64,000 bases of DNA from Shinella sp. H4-D48 (GCF_022637395.1 NZ_CP093339.1:186001-250000), one strand, 5' to 3'; counted from the first letter of the stretch, positions 27,554 through 36,935 are shown. Numbers and translations are program-made. The notes: generated by a model not told the origin, from the letters alone.

Positions 27554-28651
27554 TCACTCCGACAGCAGAAAGGCCTGGACGGGATCGAAACCGATGCGCA
27601 CCGCCTCGCCGACAGCGGCCGGCAACACGATCGATCCGGGAAGATCCATGATGACCGCGGCATCGAGCCCCTGGACGCGGATGCGGTACTGCGTGGACGC
27701 ACCCTTGATGAAGTACTCCTCCACATGTCCGTCCAGCAGCCATTCGCCCGGTGCGGCATCCCCCTTCACGAAACGTATGGTTTCTGGGCGCACGAGTAGC
27801 GCCGTACCCTTCGCGGACAGAGAGGGTGAGACATGCTCGGACGCGATGGTCGTTTTTCCGGAAACAACCAGCGGAGACGTCACCGCCATGCCACCATCGG
27901 TGGCGGCGGTTGCGGTCACGGGGAGGAAATTGGTCTCGCCGATGAAGCCTGCGACGAACATGTTGGCGGGACGATAATAGATGTCGGCGGGTGTTCCGAC
28001 CTGAACGACATGCCCTGATCGCATTACGCAGATGCGGTCCGCCAGCATCATCGCTTCTTCAAGATCGTGCGTGACGAGCACGAAGCTGGTGCCGAGTTCG
28101 CGGTGCAGCTTCTTGAGTTCGGCCTGAAGGGATTTCTTGAGCTTGGCATCAAGCGCGCTCATGGGTTCGTCCAGCAGCAGAACGCTCGGCTGGGACACCA
28201 GCGCGCGGGCAAGTGCCACGCGCTGTTGCTCGCCGCCGGAAAGCTGCGCGGGGTAGCGCTCGAGATAATCGGGCTTCAGATGCATCAGGTCGAGCATCGT
28301 GCGAATGCGGCTGTCCGTCTCGGTCTTGCTTACCTTCTGTAGCTTGAGGGAAAAGCCGATATTCTCGGCGACCGTCTTGTGCGGAAAGAGCGCGAGTTTC
28401 TGGAAGACCATGCGCGTGGGGCGGCTTGCCGCCGGTACGCCCCGCATATCCTTGCCCTGGATTTCAAGACGCCCGTCTGTCGGCTCCTCGAAGCCTGCGA
28501 GGATCTTCAGCAGCGTCGTCTTTCCGCAACCCGAAGGCCCGACGAGCGCGACGAATTCGCCGGTGCCGATCTGAAGCGAAACGCCGTGAAGCGCACGCGC
28601 CGCTCCGTAGTCCTTGACGATGCCGGATGCATCGATGATGGGGCTGGCCAA
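27554..28651 (-). CDS. Polyamine-type ABC transporter ATP-binding protein (PotA family)
   Basis: The product has 365 residues; the start is TTG 28651, seven bases behind AAGGAAA. Walker A is GPSGCGKTT, signature LSGGEQQRVA, Walker B VLLLDEPMSALDAK, switch His in VTHDLEEAM. After residue ~240 comes a TOBE-type regulatory domain with LLVRPETIRFV, standard in PotA and other CUT1/polyamine ATPases. It follows the binding-protein gene and a stem-loop. Confidence 0.93.
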   Translation of the reverse strand: MASPIIDASGIVKDYGAARALHGVSLQIGTGEFVALVGPSGCGKTTLLKILAGFEEPTDGRLEIQGKDMRGVPAASRPTRMVFQKLALFPHKTVAENIGFSLKLQKVSKTETDSRIRTMLDLMHLKPDYLERYPAQLSGGEQQRVALARALVSQPSVLLLDEPMSALDAKLKKSLQAELKKLHRELGTSFVLVTHDLEEAMMLADRICVMRSGHVVQVGTPADIYYRPANMFVAGFIGETNFLPVTATAATDGGMAVTSPLVVSGKTTIASEHVSPSLSAKGTALLVRPETIRFVKGDAAPGEWLLDGHVEEYFIKGASTQYRIRVQGLDAAVIMDLPGSIVLPAAVGEAVRIGFDPVQAFLLSE

Positions 28652-28684
28652 GCTCGATTTCCTTGATGGTCTGCAATGGGAACA

Positions 28685-28713
28685 GACAGGCCTGCTCTTT
28701 CGGCAGGCCTGTC
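28685..28713 (-). other. Stem-loop after binding-protein gene (11-bp perfect stem)
   Basis: GACAGGCCTGC, seven-base loop, GCAGGCCTGTC, between the binding-protein stop and the ATPase start on the minus strand. A T5 run lies on its + strand side only, so it would not terminate the operon transcript but could protect the upstream mRNA. Confidence 0.7.
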
Positions 28714-28727
28714 CTTTTTGTGCGAAC

Positions 28728-29885
28728 TTAGCGAGCGGCGAGCTCTTCCTGCCAGATCGCCAGCATGTCGTCGATATTGGGCGCGACCGTGTGGAACTGG
28801 CTGTTGTCCCAGGCCGTCCACATGTAATCCATCTGCAAGGCCTTTTTCTCTTCCTCGGAGAAGAGGGCCTCGGCCTTGCTGTTTGGCACCAGGTTGCAGG
28901 TCGCCTCGGTGATTGCGAGTTGTTTTGCGACCTCGGGAGACACGATGTATTTCAGGAAGTCTGCCTCGATCTGCGAGTTCTTGCCGTTGTCGATCAGGCC
29001 GGTGGCTTCCATCCAGATGATGCCCTGCTTCAAGCCGTTCTTCGGCTCGGGCACGATGGACTGAATATAATCGTGGCCCTTCATACGCAGCGCCGAGGTC
29101 GCATAGGTGCCGCCGCCGATAAGGGCGCGGAAGGATCCGTCGATCAGCCCCTTCTGTGCCACGGCGAGGTCAGCGACGATGGCGCGCGTGTTCTTGAAGG
29201 CAGCGCGCAGGACCTTTCGGACCTCTTCGAGTGCAGCGGCGTCCAGTTCCTCGTAGGGGTTGACGCCCGCATAGAGAGCAAGGGGCATGATCGGCCAGTC
29301 ACCCCAGTCGAGAAGGCAAATCTTGTCCTTGTAGGCGCTGTCGAAGACTGGAGCGTAGCTCGACCAGGTCTCCAGTTTATCGAACTTGGTGTTAACGGTC
29401 GGGCCGACCCAGCCCCAGCGGGTGGGAAGGCCGGTTGCCTTGCCTTCGAAGGCGAGCGGCTCGAAAGGAGCTCGGAACTGCGGGTAGAACTCGGCGAACT
29501 GATCGGCGAAATCGGCTTCGTCGATATAGCGGCAGAAGCCTGCCGGCCCCATGCGCTGGATCCAGGGGCTGTCGGAGGAAACGAGATCGAACTCACGCGA
29601 TGCGCCGGCTGCGAGCTTGGCAAAGCCGCCCGCGGAATCGGTGATGAGGTCGATCGAGATCGAGGCGTCTTTCGACTTCTGGAAGGGCTCGAGGATGCTC
29701 GGGGCATTGTAGCCTTCCCAGCACATGTAATTGAGGCTTTCGGCCGCCGCCGCATCGCGCCGTGACGCGAGAAAGCCGCTGCCGGCGGCTGCGAGGCCGA
29801 GGCCCAAACCGCCCATGCCCTTGAGCACGGAACGACGGTTCACGGCGCCGATGTTGGAGCTGATATCTGCTGTTCCCTTTTTCAT
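28728..29885 (-). CDS. Polyamine-type ABC transporter periplasmic binding protein (PotD family, Tat-type signal)
   Basis: The product has 385 residues. The N-terminus contains NRRSVLKGMGGLGLGLAAAG, a twin-arginine-like signal, so the protein is probably exported folded. The mature part starts near AESLNYMCWEGYNAP, the typical opening of PotD/SBP_bac_8 proteins that bind polyamines, opines or other cationic amines. It lies 37 bases after the glutamine-synthetase-like gene, and a stem-loop follows it. The ligand is inferred only from family and neighbours. Confidence 0.92.
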   Translation of the reverse strand: MKKGTADISSNIGAVNRRSVLKGMGGLGLGLAAAGSGFLASRRDAAAAESLNYMCWEGYNAPSILEPFQKSKDASISIDLITDSAGGFAKLAAGASREFDLVSSDSPWIQRMGPAGFCRYIDEADFADQFAEFYPQFRAPFEPLAFEGKATGLPTRWGWVGPTVNTKFDKLETWSSYAPVFDSAYKDKICLLDWGDWPIMPLALYAGVNPYEELDAAALEEVRKVLRAAFKNTRAIVADLAVAQKGLIDGSFRALIGGGTYATSALRMKGHDYIQSIVPEPKNGLKQGIIWMEATGLIDNGKNSQIEADFLKYIVSPEVAKQLAITEATCNLVPNSKAEALFSEEEKKALQMDYMWTAWDNSQFHTVAPNIDDMLAIWQEELAAR

Positions 29886-29922
29886 TTTTCTTCCTCTCTT
29901 CGTTATTCATTGGGGCGCGGAA

Positions 29923-31266
29923 TCAGACCACGCCCAGATAGCGCCGGATCTCCCATTCGCTGACCTCTTTCTGATATTCGCGATGTTCCACCGCGCGGCT
30001 TTCGGCGAAGCTGTCGACGAAATCGCTGCCGAAAAGCTCTATCGCCTTGCTGCTTGCGCGCAGGCGGGTGGCGGCCTCATGGAGATCACGCGGGAAGACG
30101 GCATTTTGCGCGGGTGTGGATGCATAGAAATCCTCCGCGCTGCCCGCCGGTGGCTCGATACGCTCGCGAATGCCGGCAAGGCCGGCACCCAGCATCATCG
30201 ACAAGGCCAGATAAGGGTTGGTGTCTGCTGACGGTACGCGAAACTCGACGCGGGTGCTCTCCGGCTGGTCGTTGATGACACGCACGGCGGCGGTACGATT
30301 CTGCACGCCCCAATTGGCTGCCGTGGGCGCCCACGCACCCGGCACGAGTCGCTTGTAGGCGTTGACGGTGGAGGAGCACATCGCCAGAAGTTCCGGCATG
30401 AATTTCAGCAGGCCGCCAAGGAAATGCCGTGCCGCCTGGCTGAGTCCATCGGACGCCGACGCGTCGGAAAAGACGGGGCGGCCATCACGGTCGCGCAAAG
30501 AAAGGTGGAGGTGCCCAGACTGGCCGGACAGCTTCGGCGAAAGCTTCGACATGAAGCTCACCGTCTTGCCGTTACGGGCAAAATAGGCGCGGGCAAAATT
30601 CTTGAACAGCATCGCATCGTCCGCCGCCTTGATGCCCTGTGCATGATAGAGCGGCGCCTCGAAGCAGCCGGGACCGAGTTCGGTGTGGATGGCATCGAGC
30701 TTGACGCCCATGGTTTCCATCGTCGTTTCGAGGCCGGCCAGAAGATCGCCGTGAAGCGCCGACGTCTGGAGGGAATAGGTCCGGTTTCCCTGCGCAAAAT
30801 GCGTGAGATCGCGATACTGCTTCGCTCTCATGCTCTCCGCCGTCTCATCGAAGACGAAGAACTCGAACTCAAAGGCGGCATGCACATCGAAGCCGAGTTC
30901 GGCAGCTTTTTCGATCTGCGCAAGGCAGACATTGCGTGGCGAGCGGCGGCCGAATTCGCCGTCGAAATCCGCGATACACAGCGCCATGTTCTCGGCGAAG
31001 GGATATTTGCGGATCGTCGTCCCATCGAGCCTGGCCGACCGGTCGACGAACGATCCGTCGCGATAGGTGCTTTCAGCAATATCCCAGAAATAGAGCACCT
31101 CGCAGAACGGATAGCCGTCCTTGGCGAGCTTCACCGCCTTTTCGGCGGAGACAAGCTTGTCACGGAATTCGCCTTCCGGATCCACCATACCGATATGGAC
31201 TGACCGGGCGCCGATCTCCTGCAGTTTCGTTTCGAAGGTTTTGTATGTATCCGGTGATTTCGGCAT
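29923..31266 (-). CDS. Glutamine synthetase family protein, gamma-glutamylamine ligase type (PuuA-like)
   Basis: The product has 447 residues. GS catalytic signatures are present: HAAFEFEFFVF (N-terminal Glu ligands), SGQSGHLHLSL (ATP and metal site), KRLVPGAWAPTAANWG and STRVEFRVPSADTNPYLA. The divergence from GlnA and the length fit PuuA/IpuC-type enzymes, which use ATP to join glutamate to an amine so that an FAD oxidase can attack it. It is first gene of the minus-strand operon that continues with the PotD-like binding protein. Its partner oxidase may be the PuuB-like protein at 32703-34088. No PuuD hydrolase gene is visible. Confidence 0.9.
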   Translation of the reverse strand: MPKSPDTYKTFETKLQEIGARSVHIGMVDPEGEFRDKLVSAEKAVKLAKDGYPFCEVLYFWDIAESTYRDGSFVDRSARLDGTTIRKYPFAENMALCIADFDGEFGRRSPRNVCLAQIEKAAELGFDVHAAFEFEFFVFDETAESMRAKQYRDLTHFAQGNRTYSLQTSALHGDLLAGLETTMETMGVKLDAIHTELGPGCFEAPLYHAQGIKAADDAMLFKNFARAYFARNGKTVSFMSKLSPKLSGQSGHLHLSLRDRDGRPVFSDASASDGLSQAARHFLGGLLKFMPELLAMCSSTVNAYKRLVPGAWAPTAANWGVQNRTAAVRVINDQPESTRVEFRVPSADTNPYLALSMMLGAGLAGIRERIEPPAGSAEDFYASTPAQNAVFPRDLHEAATRLRASSKAIELFGSDFVDSFAESRAVEHREYQKEVSEWEIRRYLGVV

Positions 31267-31319
31267 GACTTGTTCCCAGTGTTGCGGTTAGCCTAGGGCG
31301 TGGTGTCGTTGCATGGAAA

Positions 31320-31335
31320 TATCCCCGGGGGGATA
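31320..31335. promoter_or_regulatory. Palindrome TATCCCC-GG-GGGGATA between divergent puuA-like and luxR-like genes
   Basis: This perfect 7-bp inverted repeat with a 2-base centre lies 54 bases upstream of the puuA-like start and 49 bases before the preferred luxR-like start. The position suits an operator for the LuxR-type activator. Binding is inferred. Confidence 0.45.
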
Positions 31336-31383
31336 GACGCGCCTGTCGGTTTCCGACTTCGGCAAACGGGTAAGGGGCAGCGG

Positions 31384-32172
31384 TTGGATCAGGGGTTCGC
31401 AGCATGGAACAGCGCGGTTGCGGCGGCCGTGCAGGCTGTCGGCACAGACAGCTTTGGCCAGCGTCTGGAGGCAGCGCTTGCAACCATCATCGATTTCGAC
31501 GTGCTGATGGTCTTCGCCTATCGCGGTGCTGAAAAACCTGTCTGCTGCTACCACAACATCGATCCGAAGCGGGCGCAGACGATCGTGGGTGCCTATATCG
31601 CCGGACCTTACCTGCTCGACCCCTTCTACGGCGCTGCGCTCGACACCCGGAAAACGTCGATCCTGCGGCTGAAGGACATGGCGCCGGACCACTTCTACAG
31701 TTCGGAATACTATCGCCAGCACTATGTGCTGACGGGTATCAGAGATGAGGTCGGCATCTTGTGCCGGACGCCGAACTGGGCCGGGGTTGTCATCAGCTTC
31801 ACACGCCCTGTCACTGCGCCAGCCTTCGGCCGACGGGATCTTTCCTTGATCCGCGGTGCCGAGCCGTTGCTTCGAACCCTCTGCGAAAGACATTGGAGCG
31901 TCGTCGGCAGCGATGCCGGTGCAAGTCCCATACCCGCACATGATCCCATCAACGATACGCTGAACAGAATGACGAACGGCGTGCTGACGCCGCGCGAGAT
32001 CGAGGTGACGTCATTGATCCTTCGCGGCCATTCCAACGCATCGATTGCCACGACGCTTAAAATAACATCCGGAACGGTGAAAATTCACCGGAAGAACATT
32101 CATCAGAAACTGAACATCGCAAGCCAGGCAGAACTGTTCGGACTTTTCATCCGAAAGCTGACGAAACTCTGA
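31384..32172 (+). CDS. LuxR-family transcriptional regulator
   Basis: The start is uncertain. TTG 31384 has AAGGGG six bases upstream and leaves 117 bases for divergent promoters; GTG 31300 gives 290 residues but has no spaced SD and would put the palindrome at 31320-31335 inside the gene. From TTG the protein has 262 residues. The first ~170 residues form a sensor domain I do not recognise, with FDVLMVFAYRG and YRQHYVLTGIRDEVGIL. The C-terminal GerE/LuxR helix-turn-helix (LTPREIEVTSLILRGHSNAS, then VKIHRKNIHQKLN) is clear. It is divergent from the puuA-like operon and probably controls it. Confidence 0.85.
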   Translation: MDQGFAAWNSAVAAAVQAVGTDSFGQRLEAALATIIDFDVLMVFAYRGAEKPVCCYHNIDPKRAQTIVGAYIAGPYLLDPFYGAALDTRKTSILRLKDMAPDHFYSSEYYRQHYVLTGIRDEVGILCRTPNWAGVVISFTRPVTAPAFGRRDLSLIRGAEPLLRTLCERHWSVVGSDAGASPIPAHDPINDTLNRMTNGVLTPREIEVTSLILRGHSNASIATTLKITSGTVKIHRKNIHQKLNIASQAELFGLFIRKLTKL

Positions 32173-32263
32173 AGTCCGATGGATTTCCGCTGAGCGATGA
32201 CCCCGTCTGCCGGCGGGATGCTATGTTGCGGCAACCGCCACACTGCGCTTGCAGGTGTCCAAT

Positions 32264-32312
32264 CGGAGCCGGTTCCTGAGATGTGAGGGTCCACTTTCAG
32301 GCGCCGGCTCCG
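32264..32312. terminator. Long inverted repeat between convergent luxR-like and cupin genes
   Basis: CGGAGCCGG at 32264-32272 pairs with CCGGCTCCG at 32304-32312. An inner 5-bp stem, CCTGA with TCAGG, extends it after a 2-base internal loop. It lies in the 149-base convergent gap and could end both transcripts, although no T-run is present. Confidence 0.45.
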
Positions 32313-32321
32313 GTGGCGATC

Positions 32322-32681
32322 TCAAACGCCGCCTGCAACCATGGTGTAGATCTTGCGTGTCTGCTCGTGAATGGTCCATTCCCCACGCCAGCCAAGCGGC
32401 AGGACGAACATTTCGCCGGGACCGATGTCCCGGGACGTGCCGTCGCCATTGTGAAGCGTCACGCGGCCGCTGAGAAGGTAGCAGATTTCGGCATTCTGGC
32501 TTCGATCCGCCGTGAAGCGGCCGGGTGTGCATTCCCAGATACCCGTCTCCATCTGGCCGTTCGCACTGCTCCAAAGCGCCAGCGTGGCTTCCATCTGGTC
32601 GCCTGCAATTGAGGTGGGCTTTGGCGTGAACTCGCCGATGTCGCGGTTATGAAGATCGCCGAAATTCTCGAAACTGATCAT
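32322..32681 (-). CDS. Small cupin-domain protein (cupin_3/DUF861-like)
   Basis: This 119-residue single-domain protein has a beta-barrel pattern with ICYLLSGRVTLHNGDG and GEMFVLPLGWRGEW, as in the cupin_3 family next to PuuB-type oxidases and polyamine transporters. The classic His metal ligands of motif 1 are mostly absent, so a binding rather than enzymatic role is possible. It is the last gene of the operon that starts with the PuuR-like regulator, 21 bases behind the oxidase. Confidence 0.88.
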   Translation of the reverse strand: MISFENFGDLHNRDIGEFTPKPTSIAGDQMEATLALWSSANGQMETGIWECTPGRFTADRSQNAEICYLLSGRVTLHNGDGTSRDIGPGEMFVLPLGWRGEWTIHEQTRKIYTMVAGGV

Positions 32682-32702
32682 TGAATATGTCCTTGAAAGA
32701 AG

Positions 32703-34088
32703 TCAGTGGCCGGTGATGGCGTCCGCGATGGCGGCGAGCCTGGACGTTTGGGCAAGGCCGGCGAATTCACGTTCGTCGGCAATTCGATAGAGCTGGTACA
32801 TGGAATGCACGCCGAGCCAGCGGAAAGGTTCCGGCTCCCATTTGCGCACCGTTCGGTTGACCCAGGGAAGACCTGTCAGCTCCGTTTCCCGGCCAAGAAC
32901 GAGATCGGCGAGCGTGCGGCCGGCAAGGTTGGAGCTGGACACACCGAGGCCGACATAGCCGCCGGCCCAGCCGATACCGGTCTGCCGGTCGAAGCCCGCC
33001 GTCGTGCACCAGTCGCGCGGCACGCCCAACACGCCGCACCAGGCATGGTCGATCCTCAGCGATTTCGTCTGAGGCAGCAGGCGCGTTAGAATGGCATGCA
33101 GCGCTTCGATGGTCGCCTGCTGTGTCTGGCCGTTGACGTCGGTCTTCGAACCGAAACGGTAGGGAACACCGCGCCCGCCCATGGTGATGCGCCCCTCGCG
33201 CGTTCGCTGGGCGTAGCAATAGGCATGTGCGGCATCGCCGAGCAATTCATGCCCCTCCCAGCCGATCTGTTCCCACAGCGCGTCAGGCACGGGCTCGGTG
33301 ACGATCTGCGCGCTGTTGAGCGGCAGCCAGGTGCGCTCTTCTCCGGGCAGGCCGGCGGTGAAACCTTCCGTCGCACGGATGATGACGGGCGCGCGCACCG
33401 TGCCGCGATCGGTCGTCACACGGCCCTTCTCGAAAGTGGTGACGGCCGTGCCTTCGAAAATCCGGACACCAAGCCCCTCGACCACCGCCGCGAGGCCGCG
33501 CACGAGCTTGGCCGGCTGCACGCGCGCCATGTCGCGAATGACGAAGCCGCCCTTGACGTCTGCGATGCGGATGCGTTTGCCCGCCTCTTGCGCCGACAGC
33601 ATCTCGATTTGCTCGGGCGGCATCTCCCAATCGAGATAGAACTGGTATTCCTCCCGTGCGCGGTCGAGCTGAGGCTGGTTGGTGGCCACGGTGAGGTTAT
33701 CGGCGCGCAGGATATCGGCATCTATGCCTTCCGTTGTCGCCACCCGGATCACCTCATCGACCGTGCCCGCCATAGCACGCTGCATGTCGACAACGGCACC
33801 GCGGGTGGACGTCTTCAGGTATTTTTCCCGCGACCATCCGAAACCGCCGGAAAGCCAGCCGCCATTGCGGCCCGACGCCCCAAAGCCGGCGAATTCGCGC
33901 TCCACGACGACGATGTCGAGCGAAGGATTGGCCTTCTTTAGATAGTAGGCCGTCCACAGGCCCGTATAGCCGGCGCCGATGATGCAGACATCGGCGGTGC
34001 GGTCACCGGGCAGAGGTGGCCGCTTCTGCGGCAGGCCGCCGATATCCGCGTACCAGAAGGAGATGTTACCGTTGGTCTTGACGTCCAT
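32703..34088 (-). CDS. FAD-dependent gamma-glutamylamine/amine oxidase (PuuB-like, DAO family)
   Basis: The product has 461 residues. FAD motif VCIIGAGYTGLWTAYYL lies near residue 30, followed by FGASGRNGGWLSGGFGWS, the typical PuuB/OrdL segment. The C-terminal GWAGGYVGLGVSSSNLAGR closes the FAD site. The family oxidises gamma-glutamyl-putrescine and similar amines to an aldehyde or imine. It follows the PotA-like ATPase of the second polyamine-type transporter by 17 bases and precedes the cupin. Together with the PuuA-like ligase it supports a gamma-glutamylation route for an imported amine. Confidence 0.9.
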   Translation of the reverse strand: MDVKTNGNISFWYADIGGLPQKRPPLPGDRTADVCIIGAGYTGLWTAYYLKKANPSLDIVVVEREFAGFGASGRNGGWLSGGFGWSREKYLKTSTRGAVVDMQRAMAGTVDEVIRVATTEGIDADILRADNLTVATNQPQLDRAREEYQFYLDWEMPPEQIEMLSAQEAGKRIRIADVKGGFVIRDMARVQPAKLVRGLAAVVEGLGVRIFEGTAVTTFEKGRVTTDRGTVRAPVIIRATEGFTAGLPGEERTWLPLNSAQIVTEPVPDALWEQIGWEGHELLGDAAHAYCYAQRTREGRITMGGRGVPYRFGSKTDVNGQTQQATIEALHAILTRLLPQTKSLRIDHAWCGVLGVPRDWCTTAGFDRQTGIGWAGGYVGLGVSSSNLAGRTLADLVLGRETELTGLPWVNRTVRKWEPEPFRWLGVHSMYQLYRIADEREFAGLAQTSRLAAIADAITGH

Positions 34089-34105
34089 GGCAGAGGCTTT
34101 CGGGT

Positions 34106-35221
34106 TCAGGTCAGCGTCACGTCGGCGCTGGCATCGTCGGGGAGGAGGATGAGATCGGAGCGGAGGAAGGTGACGTCGACGGTATCTCCTATGACGAAAT
34201 CAGCGGCTCCGAGCGGGCTTCGCGCGACGGCGGTCGTACCGTCCGACAGCCGCACCTCGTATTTCGAGCCGGAACCAAGATAGATCGCTTCGGCAATCGT
34301 GCCGGTGAGACGGTTTTCGCCCGCAACGACATCCGCGCCGACACGCTTCAGGGCGACACGTTCAGGCCGCAGCAGGATCACCGGGCGAGCACCGTCAGCC
34401 AGGCGGCCATGGGCGAAAACCCTCTGTCCGCCGATAACCATGGCTGTTTCATCACCCGAAACCTCGGCCGATCCACGCAACACGGTGGACTCACCGATAA
34501 AACGGCCGACGAAGAGCGTTGCCGGAGTGTCGTAAAGCTCACGGCCCGTGCCGATCTGCTCGATGCGGCCGCCGTTGAAGACAGCGATACGGTCGGAAAG
34601 AACGAGCGCTTCCTCCTGGTCATGTGTCACATAAACGAAGGTTGTGCCGAGTTCGCGGTGAATGCGCTTGATCTCGAGTTGCAGCCATTCACGCAGCTTC
34701 TTGTCGAGCGCGCCCAGCGGCTCATCCATGAGAAGCAACGGCGGATCAAACACGAGCGCGCGGGCAAGCGCCACGCGTTGCTGCTGGCCACCCGAGAGTT
34801 CGCTTGGGTAGCGATGGGCGAAATCGGCCATCTTCACCATGTCGAGAGCACGCCGGACGCGCTTCGCACGTTCATCACCCTTGATGCCGCGCAGCGCCAG
34901 CGGGTAGGCGACGTTCTTGCCGACCGTCATGTGCGGGAACAGAGCGTAGTGCTGGAAAACGACGCCGATATTACGCTTATGCGAGGGCAGGCCCGTGACG
35001 CTCTTGCCGCCGATTTCCAGCGTGCCTGAGGTGATGTCGGTGAAGCCCGCGATCAGGTTCAGCGTCGTCGTCTTGCCGGAGCCGGATGGTCCGAGCAGCG
35101 TCATGAACTCGCCGGGGCGGATATCGAGGTCTATGTCGTTGAGGGCCGTGAAGGCACCGTAACGTTTGGACGCCTTGCGGATTTCGATCGCGGCACCGGT
35201 GGAAGGTTGGGAAGCATGCAT
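34106..35221 (-). CDS. Polyamine-type ABC transporter ATP-binding protein (PotA family), second system
   Basis: The product has 371 residues. Walker A is GPSGSGKTT, signature [10 protein letters not shown], Walker B LLLMDEPLGALDKKL, switch His in VTHDQEEAL. A C-terminal TOBE region (residues ~250-360, with VILLRPERVAL) is present. It is distinct from the ATPase at 27554. The start, ATG 35221, lies two bases after the PotC-like stop, so all transport genes are tightly packed. Confidence 0.93.
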   Translation of the reverse strand: MHASQPSTGAAIEIRKASKRYGAFTALNDIDLDIRPGEFMTLLGPSGSGKTTTLNLIAGFTDITSGTLEIGGKSVTGLPSHKRNIGVVFQHYALFPHMTVGKNVAYPLALRGIKGDERAKRVRRALDMVKMADFAHRYPSELSGGQQQRVALARALVFDPPLLLMDEPLGALDKKLREWLQLEIKRIHRELGTTFVYVTHDQEEALVLSDRIAVFNGGRIEQIGTGRELYDTPATLFVGRFIGESTVLRGSAEVSGDETAMVIGGQRVFAHGRLADGARPVILLRPERVALKRVGADVVAGENRLTGTIAEAIYLGSGSKYEVRLSDGTTAVARSPLGAADFVIGDTVDVTFLRSDLILLPDDASADVTLT

Positions 35222-35223
35222 GG

Positions 35224-36009
35224 TCAGGTCCTTTCGCGGCGCATACCCAGGAGCAGGCCAGCGATGATGATGAGCGACGTAGCGAGGAAGAGCAGGGTAC
35301 CGACGGCCGCGACGGTCGGATCGGCATCACGCGTGATCGACGAATAGATCTGCACCGGCAGCGTCTTCAGATAGGGACTGGTGATGAACAGCGCGACGAT
35401 GATCTCATCGAACGATGTGATGAAGGCGAAAAGCGCGCCCGACAGCACTCCCGGCAGGATCAGCGGCAGGGTCACCGTGCGGAACACGGTGAGGCGACCG
35501 GCCCCCAGACTCGATGCCGCCGTTTCCAGTCGGCGATCGAAGACTTCGAGGCTCGCCTGCACGGCGATCAGCACGAAGGGAATGGCTAGCATGGTATGGG
35601 CGAGCACGAAGCCCGTGACGGTGCCGACGAGATGCGTATCAAGATAGACCGCATAGATGCCGATTGCCAGCACGACACCAGGCACCACCATGGGCGTGAT
35701 GAGCAGGGCCCGCAACAGGCCGCCGGTGCGTGCCGCGGCGCGGCTGACGCCGAAGGCCGCGAGCGTGCCGATCACCGTTGCCACCACGGCCACGATGAGG
35801 GCGACGATCAGCGAATTGGAGAAGCTTGTCGTCCAGTCCGGGCTGCTGAAGAAATTCGCGTACCACTGCCAGCTGAACCCGACGGGCGGGAAGGCGAGCG
35901 ACTTGTTGCCGTTGAACGACATCGGAATGACGACCAGCGTCGGCGCAAGAAGCAGGATCGCCACTAGTAGGCAGAAGAGGCCGAGAACAATGCGAGAGAA
36001 CGAGGGCAT
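35224..36009 (-). CDS. Polyamine-type ABC transporter permease (PotC family), second system
   Basis: The product has 261 residues from ATG 36009; the open frame further upstream is shadow of the PotB-like gene. Six membrane segments with the EAA loop ETAASSLGAGRLTVFRTVTL and FITSFDEIIVALFITS are typical of PotC. It is two bases away from both neighbouring genes. Confidence 0.92.
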   Translation of the reverse strand: MPSFSRIVLGLFCLLVAILLLAPTLVVIPMSFNGNKSLAFPPVGFSWQWYANFFSSPDWTTSFSNSLIVALIVAVVATVIGTLAAFGVSRAAARTGGLLRALLITPMVVPGVVLAIGIYAVYLDTHLVGTVTGFVLAHTMLAIPFVLIAVQASLEVFDRRLETAASSLGAGRLTVFRTVTLPLILPGVLSGALFAFITSFDEIIVALFITSPYLKTLPVQIYSSITRDADPTVAAVGTLLFLATSLIIIAGLLLGMRRERT

Positions 36010-36011
36010 GC

Positions 36012-36914
36012 TCACACCTCCCTGCGCGAGGCTGTGTGTTTCTGGCGCATCAAAGGAGCGGCGATGGCGAGAAGCAAGAAGGTTGCGACAAGCAGAACGA
36101 CCCCCATGGCGCCGCCGCGACCCCAGTTGAGCAGACTGAGAACCTGGTTCTGGACGAGCGACGACAAAAGGATGCTGCGCGGGCCGCCGAGAAGCGCCGG
36201 CGTGATGTAAAAGCCAAGCGAGAGAATGAAGACGATAATCGCGCCGGCGTAAACGCCGGGCAGCGAAAGCGGAACGTAAATCTGAAGGAACGCCTTCCAG
36301 GGCTGGGCGCCCAGGCTTCGCGCGGCCGGCAGCAGACGTGTGTCGATACCCTTCATCACGGAATAGATCGGCAGGATCATGAAAGGCAGCAAGACCTGCG
36401 TCATGCCGATGACGACGCCCGGAAGTGTGCGGATGAGTTTTACGGGTGGGAGGCCGATGCCGCGCAGCATGGAGTTGATGACGCCGGAATCCTGCAGGAG
36501 AATTACCCATGCGAGCGTGCGCACCACGCCGCTCAGCCAGAAGGGCACCAGAACGCAGAGGATGAGCGCCAGGCGCATGTTTCTGCCGACGATGGTCATG
36601 GCATACGCATAGGGATAGGCGCAGATGAGGCAGGCGAGGGTGACCCAGGCGGCGACGACGAAGGTCCTTTGCAGCACCGCGCGGTTGACGGCAGACTGGA
36701 AGAACCAGACGTAGTTGTCGATGCCGATCGCCGGATCGGAAAACGAGCGCCACAGCACGATGCCAAGTGGGTAGGCAAGCACGAGGAGAAGCACAAATAA
36801 GGCCGGCGTGGCAAGCCAGACCGGGCCCCGCGGCCGAAAACGCGACAGGAATGGGGACTGCGCGAGATCGGTGGCCGCAGCGTTTGGCGCGCCATCATCG
36901 GGCGTGGCTGTCAT
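36012..36914 (-). CDS. Polyamine-type ABC transporter permease (PotB family), second system
   Basis: The product has ~300 residues. Three ATGs stand in a row (36920, 36917, 36914); the third has the best spacing (6 bases) from GGGAG. An upstream TTG at 36938 has no SD. Six membrane segments, and LPAARSLGAQPWKAFLQIYV as the EAA loop, identify a PotB-type permease. A stem-loop separates it from the binding-protein gene. Confidence 0.92.
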   Translation of the reverse strand: MTATPDDGAPNAAATDLAQSPFLSRFRPRGPVWLATPALFVLLLVLAYPLGIVLWRSFSDPAIGIDNYVWFFQSAVNRAVLQRTFVVAAWVTLACLICAYPYAYAMTIVGRNMRLALILCVLVPFWLSGVVRTLAWVILLQDSGVINSMLRGIGLPPVKLIRTLPGVVIGMTQVLLPFMILPIYSVMKGIDTRLLPAARSLGAQPWKAFLQIYVPLSLPGVYAGAIIVFILSLGFYITPALLGGPRSILLSSLVQNQVLSLLNWGRGGAMGVVLLVATFLLLAIAAPLMRQKHTASRREV

Positions 36915-36935
36915 CATCATCTCCCGTTTGGAAGG

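Noticed and set aside
36010-36753. N-terminal extension of the PotC-like permease to 509 residues
   Set aside because: The added part is shadow of the PotB-like gene; ATG 36009 gives a normal PotC.
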